A DNA stretch of 64,000 nucleotides from Nonomuraea angiospora (GTDB lineage Bacteria > Actinomycetota > Actinomycetes > Streptosporangiales > Streptosporangiaceae). Below, piece after piece: positions 1 to 8,638 of the stretch (its first letter is position 1; the number at the start of each line of letters is the position of its first letter). The notes under the pieces were generated by a model. That model saw only the letters and a program-made list of their open reading frames with translations, did no database searches and was not told the DNA's origin. The stretch spans positions 11,036,001 through 11,100,000 of the forward strand of contig NZ_JADBEK010000001.1 of NCBI RefSeq assembly GCF_014873145.1. The letters are read 5' to 3'. The translations under genes and the position numbers were made by a program.

Positions 1-602
<602 letters not shown>

Positions 603-2033
603 TTGCTGACTATCAGCCCCACCGGCTCCCCTGTCGTTCAGGAGGAGCGCGAGCGCGATTTCCGTGAACCCGCCGTCCGCCTGGCCCGGCTGCTGGACGC
701 CGGCTCCGTCGTGCCGCTGCACGACAAGGACGCCAGCGGGGTGACCGCCGTGCGCGGGCGCGTCGCGGGAAGGGACGTGATCGCCTACTGCACCGACGCC
801 CTCAACATGGGCGGCGCCATGGGCGCGGAGGGCTGCCGCTGGGTCGTGGCCGCCATCGACGCGGCCGTGCTCGAAGGCGTTCCCGTGATCGGCCTGTGGC
901 ACTCCGGCGGGGCCAGGCTGGCCGACGGCGTCGAGTCGATGGACGGCGTCGGCAAGGTGTTCCGGGCGATGACCCGGGCCTCCGGCCGGGTGCCCCAGAT
1001 CTCGGTCGTCCTCGGGCCGGCCGCCGGAGCCGCCGCCTACGGGCCCGCGCTGACGGACGTCGTGATCATGTCGTCCGCCGCCCGCATGTTCGTGACCGGC
1101 CCCGACGTCGTACGCACCGTCACGGGCGAGCAGGTCGACATGGAGTCGCTCGGCGGCCCCGGCGCCCACGGCCGCAAGTCGGGCGTGGCCCACGTCGTCG
1201 TCGAGAACGAGGCGGAGGCGTACCAGACGGCACGGCGCTTCACCGAGCTCTTCAACGGGCCGCGCTCCTTCGACCCGGACCTGGTGAAGGACGGCGACGA
1301 CCTCGGGACGCTGCTGCCGGAGAACCCGCGCCGCGCCTACGACGTGCGGCCCCTGGTCCGCGAGCTGCTCGACGACGGCGCGTTCGAGGAGCTGCAGCCG
1401 CGCTGGGCGGCCAACGTCGTCGTCGGACTCGGCCGGCTCGCCGGCGGGACCGTCGGCGTCATCGCCAACAACCCCCTGCGCAAGGGCGGCTGCCTCGACT
1501 CGCTGAGCGCCGAGAAGGCCTCGCGGTTCGTCCGCATGTGCGACGCGTTCGGCATCCCGCTGGTCGTGCTCGTGGACGTGCCCGGCTACCTGCCCGGCGT
1601 CGGCCAGGAGTGGGACGGCGTGATCCGGCGCGGGGCCAAGCTCCTGCACGCGTTCGCCGAGGCCGTCGTGCCCAGGGTCACCCTCGTCACGCGCAAGTCG
1701 TACGGCGGCGCGTACATCGCGATGAACTCCCGCTGCCTCGGGGCGACGGCGGTCTTCGCCTGGCCCCAGGCCGAGGTCGCGGTGATGAGCGCGGAGGCCG
1801 CCGTGGGAATCCTGCACCGCAAGCGGCTGGCCGCCGTCCCCGACGAGGACCGCGAGGCGCTGCGGCTGAGCCTCGTCGAGGAGCAGATCCGCACGGCCGG
1901 CGGCGTGGGCCGGGCCCTCGCGCTGGGCGTCGTGGACGAGGTGGTCGAGCCCGAGCACACCCGGCGGAGGATCGCCGAGGCCCTGGCCGCGACGCCGGCG
2001 CGGCGCGGCGACCACGGCAACATCCCCCTCTGA
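603..2033 (+). CDS. acyl-CoA carboxylase, carboxyltransferase (beta) subunit
   Basis: 476-residue biotin-dependent carboxyltransferase of the AccD/PccB family, which moves the carboxyl group from carboxybiotin to acetyl-, propionyl- or butyryl-CoA. The N-half carries the crotonase-like oxyanion segment around LWHSGGARL and GPAAGAAAYGPALTD; the C-half has DVPGYLPGVGQE and the second oxyanion region KSYGGAYIAMNS. Length is slightly below the usual 510-530. No biotin carboxylase/carrier alpha subunit or epsilon subunit lies in the window, so it presumably borrows a housekeeping alpha subunit. The TTG start at 603 is chosen for the GAGGG just upstream; no other good start fits. It leads the operon running to 6673 and probably supplies malonyl-type extenders, the exact acyl group being unknown. 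Confidence 0.88.
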   Translation: MLTISPTGSPVVQEERERDFREPAVRLARLLDAGSVVPLHDKDASGVTAVRGRVAGRDVIAYCTDALNMGGAMGAEGCRWVVAAIDAAVLEGVPVIGLWHSGGARLADGVESMDGVGKVFRAMTRASGRVPQISVVLGPAAGAAAYGPALTDVVIMSSAARMFVTGPDVVRTVTGEQVDMESLGGPGAHGRKSGVAHVVVENEAEAYQTARRFTELFNGPRSFDPDLVKDGDDLGTLLPENPRRAYDVRPLVRELLDDGAFEELQPRWAANVVVGLGRLAGGTVGVIANNPLRKGGCLDSLSAEKASRFVRMCDAFGIPLVVLVDVPGYLPGVGQEWDGVIRRGAKLLHAFAEAVVPRVTLVTRKSYGGAYIAMNSRCLGATAVFAWPQAEVAVMSAEAAVGILHRKRLAAVPDEDREALRLSLVEEQIRTAGGVGRALALGVVDEVVEPEHTRRRIAEALAATPARRGDHGNIPL

Positions 2034-2071
2034 CCGCGCCCGGTGGTACTGAAGGGAAAGGCGTACTGGCA

Positions 2072-3091
2072 GTGGCCAAGCAATTCACGGGAATCCTGGG
2101 AACCGGTTCCTACCTGCCCAAGGAAGAGGTCGCCAACGAGGAGGTGGCGGCCAAGGCCGGCGTGACCGCGGAATGGATCCAGCGCAAGACCCAGATCTCC
2201 GCCCGCCGCCACGCCGCTCCCGACGAGGCCACCTCCGACCTCGCCGTCCGGGCCGCCAGGAACGCGCTGAGCCAGGCCGGCGTCGACATCGGCCGGATCG
2301 GCTACATCATCGTGTCCACCTCGACCGGCGACTCGCCCCAGCCGCCGACCTCGTACCTGGTCCAGGACGCGCTCGGCGGGCGCGGCGCCGCCTGCTTCGA
2401 CATCAACGTCGTCTGCAGCGGCTTCGTGTACGCGCTGGCGCTGGCCGACAGCCTCGTCGCGCTCCGCCCCGACACCTACGCGCTGGTGGTGGCCGCGGAC
2501 GTGTACTCGCGCATCCTCGACGCCACCGACCGCCGCACGGCCGTGCTCTTCGGGGACGGCGCCGGCGCGGCCGTCGTCGGCCCGGTGCCGGAACGCTCCG
2601 GGATCATCGGCTTCGACCTGACCAGCGACGGCGCCGCCAGCCAGCTCATCAGGGTCGACGCCGGAGGCAGCAGGCTTCCCGCCTCCCACGAGACGGTCGA
2701 GGCCGGCGACCACTTCTTCCGCATGGACGGCCGCGGGGTCAGGAACTACGTGATGGAGCACGTGCCGCCCATCCTGGAGGGCCTGGTGAGCCGCGCCGGG
2801 TTCCGGCCGCACGAGGTCGACGTCTTCGTGCCGCACCAGGCCAACGGCGTCATGGTCACCGAACTGGTCGAACGCGCCGGCCTCACCGGCGCGCGCACCG
2901 CCCGGACGCTGGAGCGGTACGGAAACGTGGGCAGCGCCTCGGTCCCCGTGGCGCTCGACGAGGCGAACCGGTCGGGCCTCATCAAGGACGGCGATCTCGT
3001 CCTGCTCGCCGGGTTCGGCGGCGGCATGTCCATCGGGGCGTGCCTTCTTCACTGGTCGGCGCCGACGGTGCCGGTGTCACAGGAGGCGTGA
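2072..3091 (+). CDS. beta-ketoacyl synthase III (FabH/NphT7-like)
   Basis: 339-residue thiolase-fold condensing enzyme. The Cys-His-Asn triad is visible: VVCSGFVYAL (nucleophile), VPHQANGVM and YGNVGSASVP, with the C-terminal GFGGGMSIGA loop. KAS III enzymes condense an acyl-CoA with malonyl-ACP or malonyl-CoA. In extender-unit subclusters with a 3-hydroxyacyl-CoA dehydrogenase and a crotonyl-CoA carboxylase/reductase, as here, the likely role is to make acetoacetyl-CoA (or a longer 3-ketoacyl-CoA). The GTG start at 2072 follows GAAGGGAAAG and gives the canonical N-terminus FTGILGTGSYLP. The stop overlaps the next start (TGATG), indicating translational coupling. Starter chain length cannot be read from the sequence. 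Confidence 0.92.
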   Translation: MAKQFTGILGTGSYLPKEEVANEEVAAKAGVTAEWIQRKTQISARRHAAPDEATSDLAVRAARNALSQAGVDIGRIGYIIVSTSTGDSPQPPTSYLVQDALGGRGAACFDINVVCSGFVYALALADSLVALRPDTYALVVAADVYSRILDATDRRTAVLFGDGAGAAVVGPVPERSGIIGFDLTSDGAASQLIRVDAGGSRLPASHETVEAGDHFFRMDGRGVRNYVMEHVPPILEGLVSRAGFRPHEVDVFVPHQANGVMVTELVERAGLTGARTARTLERYGNVGSASVPVALDEANRSGLIKDGDLVLLAGFGGGMSIGACLLHWSAPTVPVSQEA

Positions 3092-3951
3092 TGAGCGAGA
3101 TGCGCAAGGTCGGCATCGTCGGGTGCGGCGTCATGGGCTCGGGCATCGCGGAGGCGTGCGCCCGCGCCGGGCTCGACGTGATCGTCGCCGTGTCCACGGA
3201 GGCGTCCCTCGCGCCCGCGCGGCGGCGTGTGACCGCGTGGCTCGACCGGGGCCTGCGCAGGGCCACGATCACCGAGGCCGAGCGGGACACGGCGCTGGCT
3301 CGCGTCTCCTTCGTCACGGACCTCGCCGAGCTCGGCGACCGGCAGATCGTCTTCGAGGCCGTCCCGGAGAGCGAGTCGATCAAGCTCGACGTGCTGGGCG
3401 CGCTGGACAAGATCCTCGACAACCCCGACGTGATCCTCGCGTCGAACACCTCGTCCATCCCGATCATCCGGCTGGCGCGGGCCACCAGCCGGCCCGCCCA
3501 GGTGATCGGGGTGCACTTCTTCAACCCCGTGCCCGCGCTCCCGCTGGTGGAGCTCATCGGGTCGCTGCTGACGGCGGACGAGACGTACGCGCGGGCGGAG
3601 TCGTTCGTCGCCGGGCCGCTCGGGAAACAGGTGATCAGGTCGCAGGACCGCGCCGGTTTCGTGGTCAACGCGCTGCTCATCCCGTTCCTGCTGTCGGCCG
3701 TGCGGATGGTGGAGAGCGGGTTCGCCCGCGCCGACGTCGTCGACCGGGGCATGGTGCTGGGCTGCTCCCACCCGATGGGCCCGCTGAAGCTGGCCGACCT
3801 GATCGGCCTGGACACGGTGGCCTCGATCGCGGAGGCCCTCTACGAGGAGTTCAAGGAGCCGCTCTACACGCCGCCGCCGCTCCTGCTGCGCATGGTCGAG
3901 GGCGGCCTGCTGGGAAAGAAGACCGGCCGCGGATTCTACGAATACGCGTAG
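3091..3951 (+). CDS. 3-hydroxybutyryl-CoA dehydrogenase family protein
   Basis: 286-residue 3-hydroxyacyl-CoA dehydrogenase. The NAD(P)-binding motif GCGVMGSGIAEA is near the N-terminus, SNTSSIPI follows and the catalytic His lies in GVHFFNPVPALPLVE. The C-terminal helical domain ends in the family signature GLLGKKTGRGFYEY. It would reduce the 3-ketoacyl-CoA from the preceding KAS III to the 3-hydroxyacyl-CoA. Dehydration to crotonyl-CoA must then be done by an enoyl-CoA hydratase not found in this window. Translationally coupled to the KAS III gene by a one-base overlap. An alternative role in hydroxymalonyl or branched alkylmalonyl extender supply cannot be excluded. Confidence 0.92.
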   Translation: MSEMRKVGIVGCGVMGSGIAEACARAGLDVIVAVSTEASLAPARRRVTAWLDRGLRRATITEAERDTALARVSFVTDLAELGDRQIVFEAVPESESIKLDVLGALDKILDNPDVILASNTSSIPIIRLARATSRPAQVIGVHFFNPVPALPLVELIGSLLTADETYARAESFVAGPLGKQVIRSQDRAGFVVNALLIPFLLSAVRMVESGFARADVVDRGMVLGCSHPMGPLKLADLIGLDTVASIAEALYEEFKEPLYTPPPLLLRMVEGGLLGKKTGRGFYEYA

Positions 3952-3984
3952 CGGCCGGCGGACACCACAGAAAGGTTTTCGGAC

Positions 3985-4593
3985 ATGCAGATCCGCCAGC
4001 TCAGGGTGGACGGCGCGTTCCTGGTCGAGCCCAAGGTCTTCCACGACGACAGGGGCCTGTTCCTTGAGGCGTTCAGCCAGCCGGAGTTCCAGAAGGCGGT
4101 CGGCCACGAGCTCTCGGTCGCCCAGGTCAACTGCTCGGTGTCGCGGCGCGGGACCATCCGCGGCCTGCACGCCACCGCGCTGCCCGGCCAGGCGCGCTAC
4201 ATGACCTGCCCGCAGGGCGCCATCATCGACATCCTGGTCGACATCCGGGTCGGCTCGCCCACCTACGGCGAGCACGTCGCGGTCGAGCTGAGCGCGGAGA
4301 ACCGCAACGCCCTCTACCTGGCCGAAGGGCTCGCCCACGGGTTCGCCCCGCTGACGGACCAGGCCACGGTCGTCTACCTGTGCTCCAGCACGTGGTCCCC
4401 CGACACGTCGATCCAGATCGACCCCCTGGACCCGGAGCTCGCCCTGCCCTGGCCGCCCAAGCGCGACCTGCTGTCGGAGAAGGACCTCGCCGCCCCGTCC
4501 CTGCGCGAGGCCGAGAAGCTCGGCCTGCTGCCGGACTACTCCGCCTGCCGCGCCCGCTACGCCGAACTCGAGGACCCCGCCCTCGTCGGCTGA
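3985..4593 (+). CDS. dTDP-4-keto-6-deoxysugar 3,5- or 5-epimerase (RmlC/EvaD-like)
   Basis: 202-residue cupin-fold sugar epimerase. It has the RmlC landmarks: FHDDRGLFLEAF at the N-terminus, RGTIRGLHA with the catalytic His, DILVDIRVGSPTYG, and AEGLAHGFAPL. Length and pattern match RmlC and the EvaD/EryBVII-type epimerases that make 6-deoxy-L-sugars, and not the about 140-residue 3,4-ketoisomerases of the QdtA/FdtA/Tyl1a type. It would act on the 4-keto-6-deoxysugar from the dehydratase at the left edge. The ATG at 3985 has GAAAGG 12 bp upstream. Presence of a C5 epimerase implies an L-configured sugar, as in fluvirucins. Whether it epimerises C3, C5 or both is not decided by sequence. Confidence 0.88.
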   Translation: MQIRQLRVDGAFLVEPKVFHDDRGLFLEAFSQPEFQKAVGHELSVAQVNCSVSRRGTIRGLHATALPGQARYMTCPQGAIIDILVDIRVGSPTYGEHVAVELSAENRNALYLAEGLAHGFAPLTDQATVVYLCSSTWSPDTSIQIDPLDPELALPWPPKRDLLSEKDLAAPSLREAEKLGLLPDYSACRARYAELEDPALVG

Positions 4594-4625
4594 CGACGGG
4601 CGAGACAGGCAAGGAGCCACAGCCA

Positions 4626-5738
4626 ATGATCCCGTTGTTCAAGGTGCCGATGTCCGACGAGGCGCCGGCCGCCGTCGCCGAGGTGGTCGGCAGCGGCCAG
4701 ATCGGCCAGGGGGCCAAGGTCGCCGAGTTCGAGGAGGCGCTCGCCGCCAGGATCGGCAACCCCAGGGTGGCCACCGTCAACAGCGCCACCGCCGGGCTCC
4801 AGCTCGCGCTGCGCCTGGTCGCCGGCGACGACGACGGCCAGGGCGAGGTGCTGACCACGCCGCTGACCATGGAGGCCACCAACTGGGCGATCCTGGCCAA
4901 CCGGCTGCGGATCAAGTGGGTGGACGTCGACCCGGCCACCCTCAACGTCGACCTCGACGACCTGGCCAGGAAGATCACACCCAGGACCCGCGCCATCATG
5001 GTCGTGCACTTCGCCGGATACCCGGTGGACCTCGACCGGCTGGCCGCGATCCTCGACGACGCCGAGGCCGCGTTCGGCTCCCGGATCACCGTGATCGAGG
5101 ACTGCGCGCACGCCTGGGGCGCGACCTACCGCGGCGCGCCGATCGGCACCCACGGCAACATCTCCGTCTTCAGCTTCCAGGCCATCAAGCACCTCACCAC
5201 CGGGGACGGCGGCGCGCTCGCGCTGCCCACCGACGAGCTGCACGAGCGGGCCAGGCTGCTGCGCTGGTTCGGCATCGACCGCAGCGCGGACCGGCTGCGC
5301 AACCCGCCCGACGTGCCCGAGTGGGGCTACAAGTTCCACATGACCGACATCAACGCCTCGATCGGGCTGGCCAACCTGACCAAGGCGGAGGAGGTGGTGG
5401 CCAGGCACCGCGACAACGCCGCCTTCTACGACCGGGAGCTGGCCGGCGTGCCCGGGCTGGAGCTGACCGAACGCTCCGGCGACCGCCAGTCCTCCTTCTG
5501 GATCTACCCGATGAAGGTGGACGACCGGGACGGGTTCCTCAAGCGCATGGACGCGGCCGGGATCATGGCCAGCAACGTGCACGAGCGCAACGACCTGCAC
5601 ACGTGCGTGCGCGAGTACGCCGCCCTGCTCCCCGGTCTGGAGCGGGTCGCCAAGCGCGTGGTGTGCGTACCGGTGGGCTGGTGGGTCACCGACGAGCAGC
5701 GCCGCCACATCGTGGACACCATCAAGGAGGGCTGGTGA
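4626..5738 (+). CDS. PLP-dependent sugar aminotransferase (DegT/DnrJ/EryC1/StrS family)
   Basis: 370-residue sugar aminotransferase of fold type I. Visible features are the N-terminal GQIGQGAKVAEFE substrate/PLP region, VIEDCAHAWGATY, and the Schiff-base Lys in SFQAIKHLTTGDGGAL. The C-terminal part has the KFHMTDINASIGLANL motif typical of the family. It would transfer an amino group (usually from glutamate) to a keto position of the dTDP-deoxysugar; 3-amino is likely if the sugar is mycosamine-like, but the position is inferred. The ATG at 4626 follows AAGGAG. The stop overlaps the GTG of the next gene (GTGA), so the two are translationally coupled. Confidence 0.9.
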   Translation: MIPLFKVPMSDEAPAAVAEVVGSGQIGQGAKVAEFEEALAARIGNPRVATVNSATAGLQLALRLVAGDDDGQGEVLTTPLTMEATNWAILANRLRIKWVDVDPATLNVDLDDLARKITPRTRAIMVVHFAGYPVDLDRLAAILDDAEAAFGSRITVIEDCAHAWGATYRGAPIGTHGNISVFSFQAIKHLTTGDGGALALPTDELHERARLLRWFGIDRSADRLRNPPDVPEWGYKFHMTDINASIGLANLTKAEEVVARHRDNAAFYDRELAGVPGLELTERSGDRQSSFWIYPMKVDDRDGFLKRMDAAGIMASNVHERNDLHTCVREYAALLPGLERVAKRVVCVPVGWWVTDEQRRHIVDTIKEGW

Positions 5739-6673
5739 CCTCCGCACCGCGGACCGCGATCGTCTTCCCCGGGATGGGCCCGGTCCAGTTCGCCGACGTG
5801 GCCGACTTCATGCGGGGCGATCCCGCGGCGCGGCGGCTGATCGCCGCCGCGGACGACGTCCTCGGCTACTCGCTGGTGGACCGCTTCCAGGAGTCCCGGG
5901 ACGACTACAGCGAGGCCGCCCAGGTGGCGTTCATGGTGAACTGCGTGGCCCTCGCGGACTGGGCCGAGCGGACCCTCGGCGTGGAGCCGTCGGTCTGCGC
6001 CGGCCCCAGCTTCGGCGGCAAGGCGGCCGCGGCGTACTCGGGCGCCCTGTCCTTCGAGGACGCCGTGCGCATGACGGCCGGGCTGGCCCGCTGCACCGAC
6101 GACTACTTCGCCCACGAGCACCGGGACATCGTCACCCACTCCTTCGTGCGCACCCCGGAGCCCGCGCTGCGGGAGGTGCTGGCCGAGCTGGACGAGCGCG
6201 GCGAGTGGTACGACCTCTCCTGCTACATCGACCACGACTTCCACATGCTCTCCCTGGCGGAGCGGCAGGTGGAGTGGCTGCAACAGCGGGTACGCGCCAT
6301 CGGCGGGCTCCCGCTGTACACGATGCGCCCCCCGATGCACTCGGCCGCCTTCCGGCCGCTGCGGCGGCGGGCCGAGGAGGAGGTCTTCGACGGCCTCCGG
6401 TTCGCCGACCCCAGGCTGCCGGTGGTGGACGACCACGACGGCGCCCTGCTGACGACCGGCGACGGCGTGCGGACGATGCTGCTCGACGGCTTCGTACGGC
6501 CCCTGCGCTGGCCGGAGGTGGTGGCGGCGCTGCGGCGGCTGGAGGTCGCCAGGGTGTGCGTCTCCGGCCCGGACAGCCTGTTCGGCCGGGTGGCGGTCAC
6601 CAGGGAGAGCTTCGCGGTGACACCGGTGAACCCGAGGCTGGCGATGATGCCCCGCCCGGCCTCGGTGGCCTAG
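5735..6673 (+). CDS. trans-acting acyltransferase for the starter unit (VinK-like)
   Basis: 312-residue stand-alone acyltransferase of the malonyl transacylase fold. The N-terminus FPGMGPVQF corresponds to the FPGQG loop, the nucleophile is in AGPSFGGKAAA and the general-base His probably in PPMHSAAF. The segment around the Ser lacks the Arg that binds a malonyl carboxylate in ordinary ATs, as expected for an enzyme using a different acyl group. In vicenistatin biosynthesis VinK moves an aminoacyl-protected beta-amino acid from the free carrier VinL to the loading ACP of the PKS. All partners of that reaction are present here (carrier 6734-6982, loading ACP of the PKS starting at 23913). Function by homology and context; acyl specificity not shown. 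Confidence 0.85.
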   Translation: MTSAPRTAIVFPGMGPVQFADVADFMRGDPAARRLIAAADDVLGYSLVDRFQESRDDYSEAAQVAFMVNCVALADWAERTLGVEPSVCAGPSFGGKAAAAYSGALSFEDAVRMTAGLARCTDDYFAHEHRDIVTHSFVRTPEPALREVLAELDERGEWYDLSCYIDHDFHMLSLAERQVEWLQQRVRAIGGLPLYTMRPPMHSAAFRPLRRRAEEEVFDGLRFADPRLPVVDDHDGALLTTGDGVRTMLLDGFVRPLRWPEVVAALRRLEVARVCVSGPDSLFGRVAVTRESFAVTPVNPRLAMMPRPASVA

Positions 6674-6681
6674 CCCGATGT

Positions 6682-6728
6682 GCGACGAGGCCACGGCTCA
6701 CATGGTGATGAGCGCGTGGCCTCGTCGC
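6682..6728. terminator. bidirectional hairpin between convergent genes
   Basis: GCGACGAGGCCACG at 6682-6695 is perfectly complementary to CGTGGCCTCGTCGC at 6715-6728. With one bulged G the stem extends inward through GCTCA/TGAGC, leaving a short loop. It sits exactly between the acyltransferase gene (plus, ends 6673) and the carrier-protein gene (minus, ends 6734), so it can stop transcription from both sides. There is no T-tract, as is common in actinomycetes. Confidence 0.75.
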
Positions 6729-6733
6729 GGGCG

Positions 6734-6982
6734 TCAGCCGGCGGTCTCGGAAATCCTGTTCAAGGTGTTCCACAGCACGGCGGGGGTCTGGAACGTCTCC
6801 GGGGTCAGCGCGTCGTCCCGGAACCGCACTCCGTACGCGTCCTCCAGCGCGCCCAGCAATTGCACGATGCCGAGCGAGTCGAGGCCGAACTCCAGCAGCG
6901 CGACATCCTCCCGGAGTTTCTCGTCGGCCGGGTGAAAAGGCAGGTGCTGGCGGAGGATCTCCTCGAAGCGGTTGTCCCACAT
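6734..6982 (-). CDS. free-standing acyl carrier protein (VinL-like)
   Basis: 82-residue single-domain carrier protein. The phosphopantetheine attachment Ser is in FGLDSLGIVQLL, followed by the helix II-III region LEDAYGVRF. It is acidic and short, like discrete ACPs and peptidyl carriers. In beta-amino acid macrolactam pathways this type of protein carries the aspartate-type amino acid while it is decarboxylated and N-acylated, then hands it to the PKS. It is transcribed divergently from the amino acid ligase at 7123 and convergently with the VinK-like acyltransferase. The ATG at 6980-6982 has an AAAGGA-like site about 11 bp upstream. A starter role is inferred from context. Confidence 0.88.
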   Translation of the reverse strand: MWDNRFEEILRQHLPFHPADEKLREDVALLEFGLDSLGIVQLLGALEDAYGVRFRDDALTPETFQTPAVLWNTLNRISETAG

Positions 6983-7122
6983 GGCGTGCGGATTCCTTTC
7001 TCAATCGAATTATCTGGACTTGACGTTATAGCGCGGAAACCGCGATGTCCATGGATTCGACAAAAGAATCTGACAAACATATTCGGATCTGGTGTCCGGA
7101 ATTATTGCGGCCGGAGGAAACA
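6983..7122. promoter_or_regulatory. divergent promoter region, carrier protein / amino acid ligase
   Basis: This 140-bp region separates two divergent starter genes and is clearly more AT-rich than its surroundings. TTGACG is present at 7019-7024 with TATAGC at 7026-7031, too close for a classical pair, so exact promoters are not assigned. GGAGG at 7113-7117 decides the ATG at 7123 as the ligase start over the upstream in-frame ATGs. The TAGGGG repeats found before other cluster operons are absent here. Confidence 0.4.
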
Positions 7123-8631
7123 ATGACCGGAGAATGCAGCCCCGCCCTCTATGAATTCTTTCTGCGCGGTCTGGCGAAGTCGCCCGGCCGGGCGGCGTTC
7201 CGGGCCGGCGCGGACACCTTGACCTACGACCAGGTCCACCGGCTGGCCCTGCTGTGGGGCGGCGCGCTGCTGCGTACGTCACCGACCGCCGTCGGGGTGC
7301 TCGCCGCCAAGGGGGCCGTCTCCTACGTCGGGATCCTCGCCGGCCTCTTCGCCGGGGTGACCGTCGTGCCGCTGCAGCCGGACTTCCCGGCCGCGCGCAC
7401 CAGGCAGATGATCGAGGCGGCCGGGGTGTCGGCGCTCGTCGTCGACGAACGCGGGCGGAAGATCGCCGAGGAGCTGCTGGGCGAGGGCATGGACGTCGCC
7501 GTCCTCGCGCCCGAGGCCGACCCGATCGACCCCGGCCTCGCCCTCCCGCGGCCCCGGCCGGTCGAGGCCGGCGACATCGCGTACGTGCTGTTCACCTCGG
7601 GTTCCACCGGGACGCCCAAGGGCGTGCCGATCACCCACGGCAACACCGCCCACTATTTCCGGTTCCTGGCCGGTCGATATGACTTCACCAGTGACGACGT
7701 CTTCTCCCAGACGTTCGACCTGACCTTCGACTGCGCCATGTTCGACCTGTTCTGCGCCTGGGGCGCCGGGGCGACGTCCGTGGCCGTGCCGCCGCACGCC
7801 TACCGGAACCTGCCGCGCTTCCTCGCCGAGCAGGGGATCACGGTGTGGTTCTCCACCCCCAGCGCGATCTCGATGGTGCGGAGGACGGGCGGTCTCGGCG
7901 CCGCCGCCATGCCGTTCCTGCGCTGGAGCTTCTTCGCCGGAGAGGCGCTGAAGGTCGCGGACGCCACCGACTGGCAGCGGGCCGCCCCCGCCTCCGTCCT
8001 GGAGAACCTGTACGGCCCGACCGAGCTGACCATCACCATCGTCGGCCACCGCTGGTCCCAGGAGACCTCGCCCGGCCTCGGCGTCAACGGCCTGTCGCCG
8101 ATCGGGTTCGTCAACGACGGCCACGACCACCTGCTGCTCGACGAGGAGGGACGGCCGGCCGACATCGAGGGCGAGCTCTGGATCACCGGCCCGCAGACCA
8201 CCCCCGGATACCTCGACCCCGAGCAGGACCACGGCCGGTTCGTCGAGCGCGAGGGCCGCCTCTGGTACAACACCGGCGACCGGGTCCGGCGCGCGGCCAA
8301 CGGCGAGCTCGTCTATCTAGGCCGGGGCGACGCCCAGGTCCAGGTGCAGGGCTGGCGCGTCGAGCTGGCCGAGATCGACCACGCCGTACGCGGCTGCGAG
8401 GGCGTCGAGGACGCGGTGACGGTGAGCACCACGGCCGACGACGCCACCGCGCTCGTCGTCTTCTACACCGGAACCCCCGCGCCGCCGGCCCGCTTCGCCG
8501 CCCAGCTCCGCAGGACGCTGCCGGCGGGCCTCATCCCCCGGCACTACCACCACCTGGACGAGCTGCCGCTGAACCCCAACCGCAAGGTCGACCGGGCCGG
8601 CCTGCGGGCCAGGGCCGCGGAACTGGCCTGA
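7123..8631 (+). CDS. ATP-dependent amino acid ligase / adenylation enzyme (VinM-like)
   Basis: 502-residue ANL-superfamily adenylating enzyme. The phosphate-binding loop is LFTSGSTGTPKG, the A5-type motif is NLYGPTE, the TGD motif is YNTGDRVRR, and the C-terminal catalytic Lys is in NPNRKVDRAG. The substrate-pocket segment FDLTFDCAMFDLF is of the amino acid-activating NRPS type. In the vicenistatin/fluvirucin pathway the equivalent enzyme activates L-alanine and attaches it to the beta-aminoacyl group on the free carrier, protecting its amine during chain growth. It lies opposite the carrier gene. The start at 7123 is chosen for GGAGG six bases upstream; a longer in-frame version from 7045 would lack such a site. 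Use of alanine is inferred. Confidence 0.87.
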   Translation: MTGECSPALYEFFLRGLAKSPGRAAFRAGADTLTYDQVHRLALLWGGALLRTSPTAVGVLAAKGAVSYVGILAGLFAGVTVVPLQPDFPAARTRQMIEAAGVSALVVDERGRKIAEELLGEGMDVAVLAPEADPIDPGLALPRPRPVEAGDIAYVLFTSGSTGTPKGVPITHGNTAHYFRFLAGRYDFTSDDVFSQTFDLTFDCAMFDLFCAWGAGATSVAVPPHAYRNLPRFLAEQGITVWFSTPSAISMVRRTGGLGAAAMPFLRWSFFAGEALKVADATDWQRAAPASVLENLYGPTELTITIVGHRWSQETSPGLGVNGLSPIGFVNDGHDHLLLDEEGRPADIEGELWITGPQTTPGYLDPEQDHGRFVEREGRLWYNTGDRVRRAANGELVYLGRGDAQVQVQGWRVELAEIDHAVRGCEGVEDAVTVSTTADDATALVVFYTGTPAPPARFAAQLRRTLPAGLIPRHYHHLDELPLNPNRKVDRAGLRARAAELA

Positions 8632-8638
8632 GCGCACG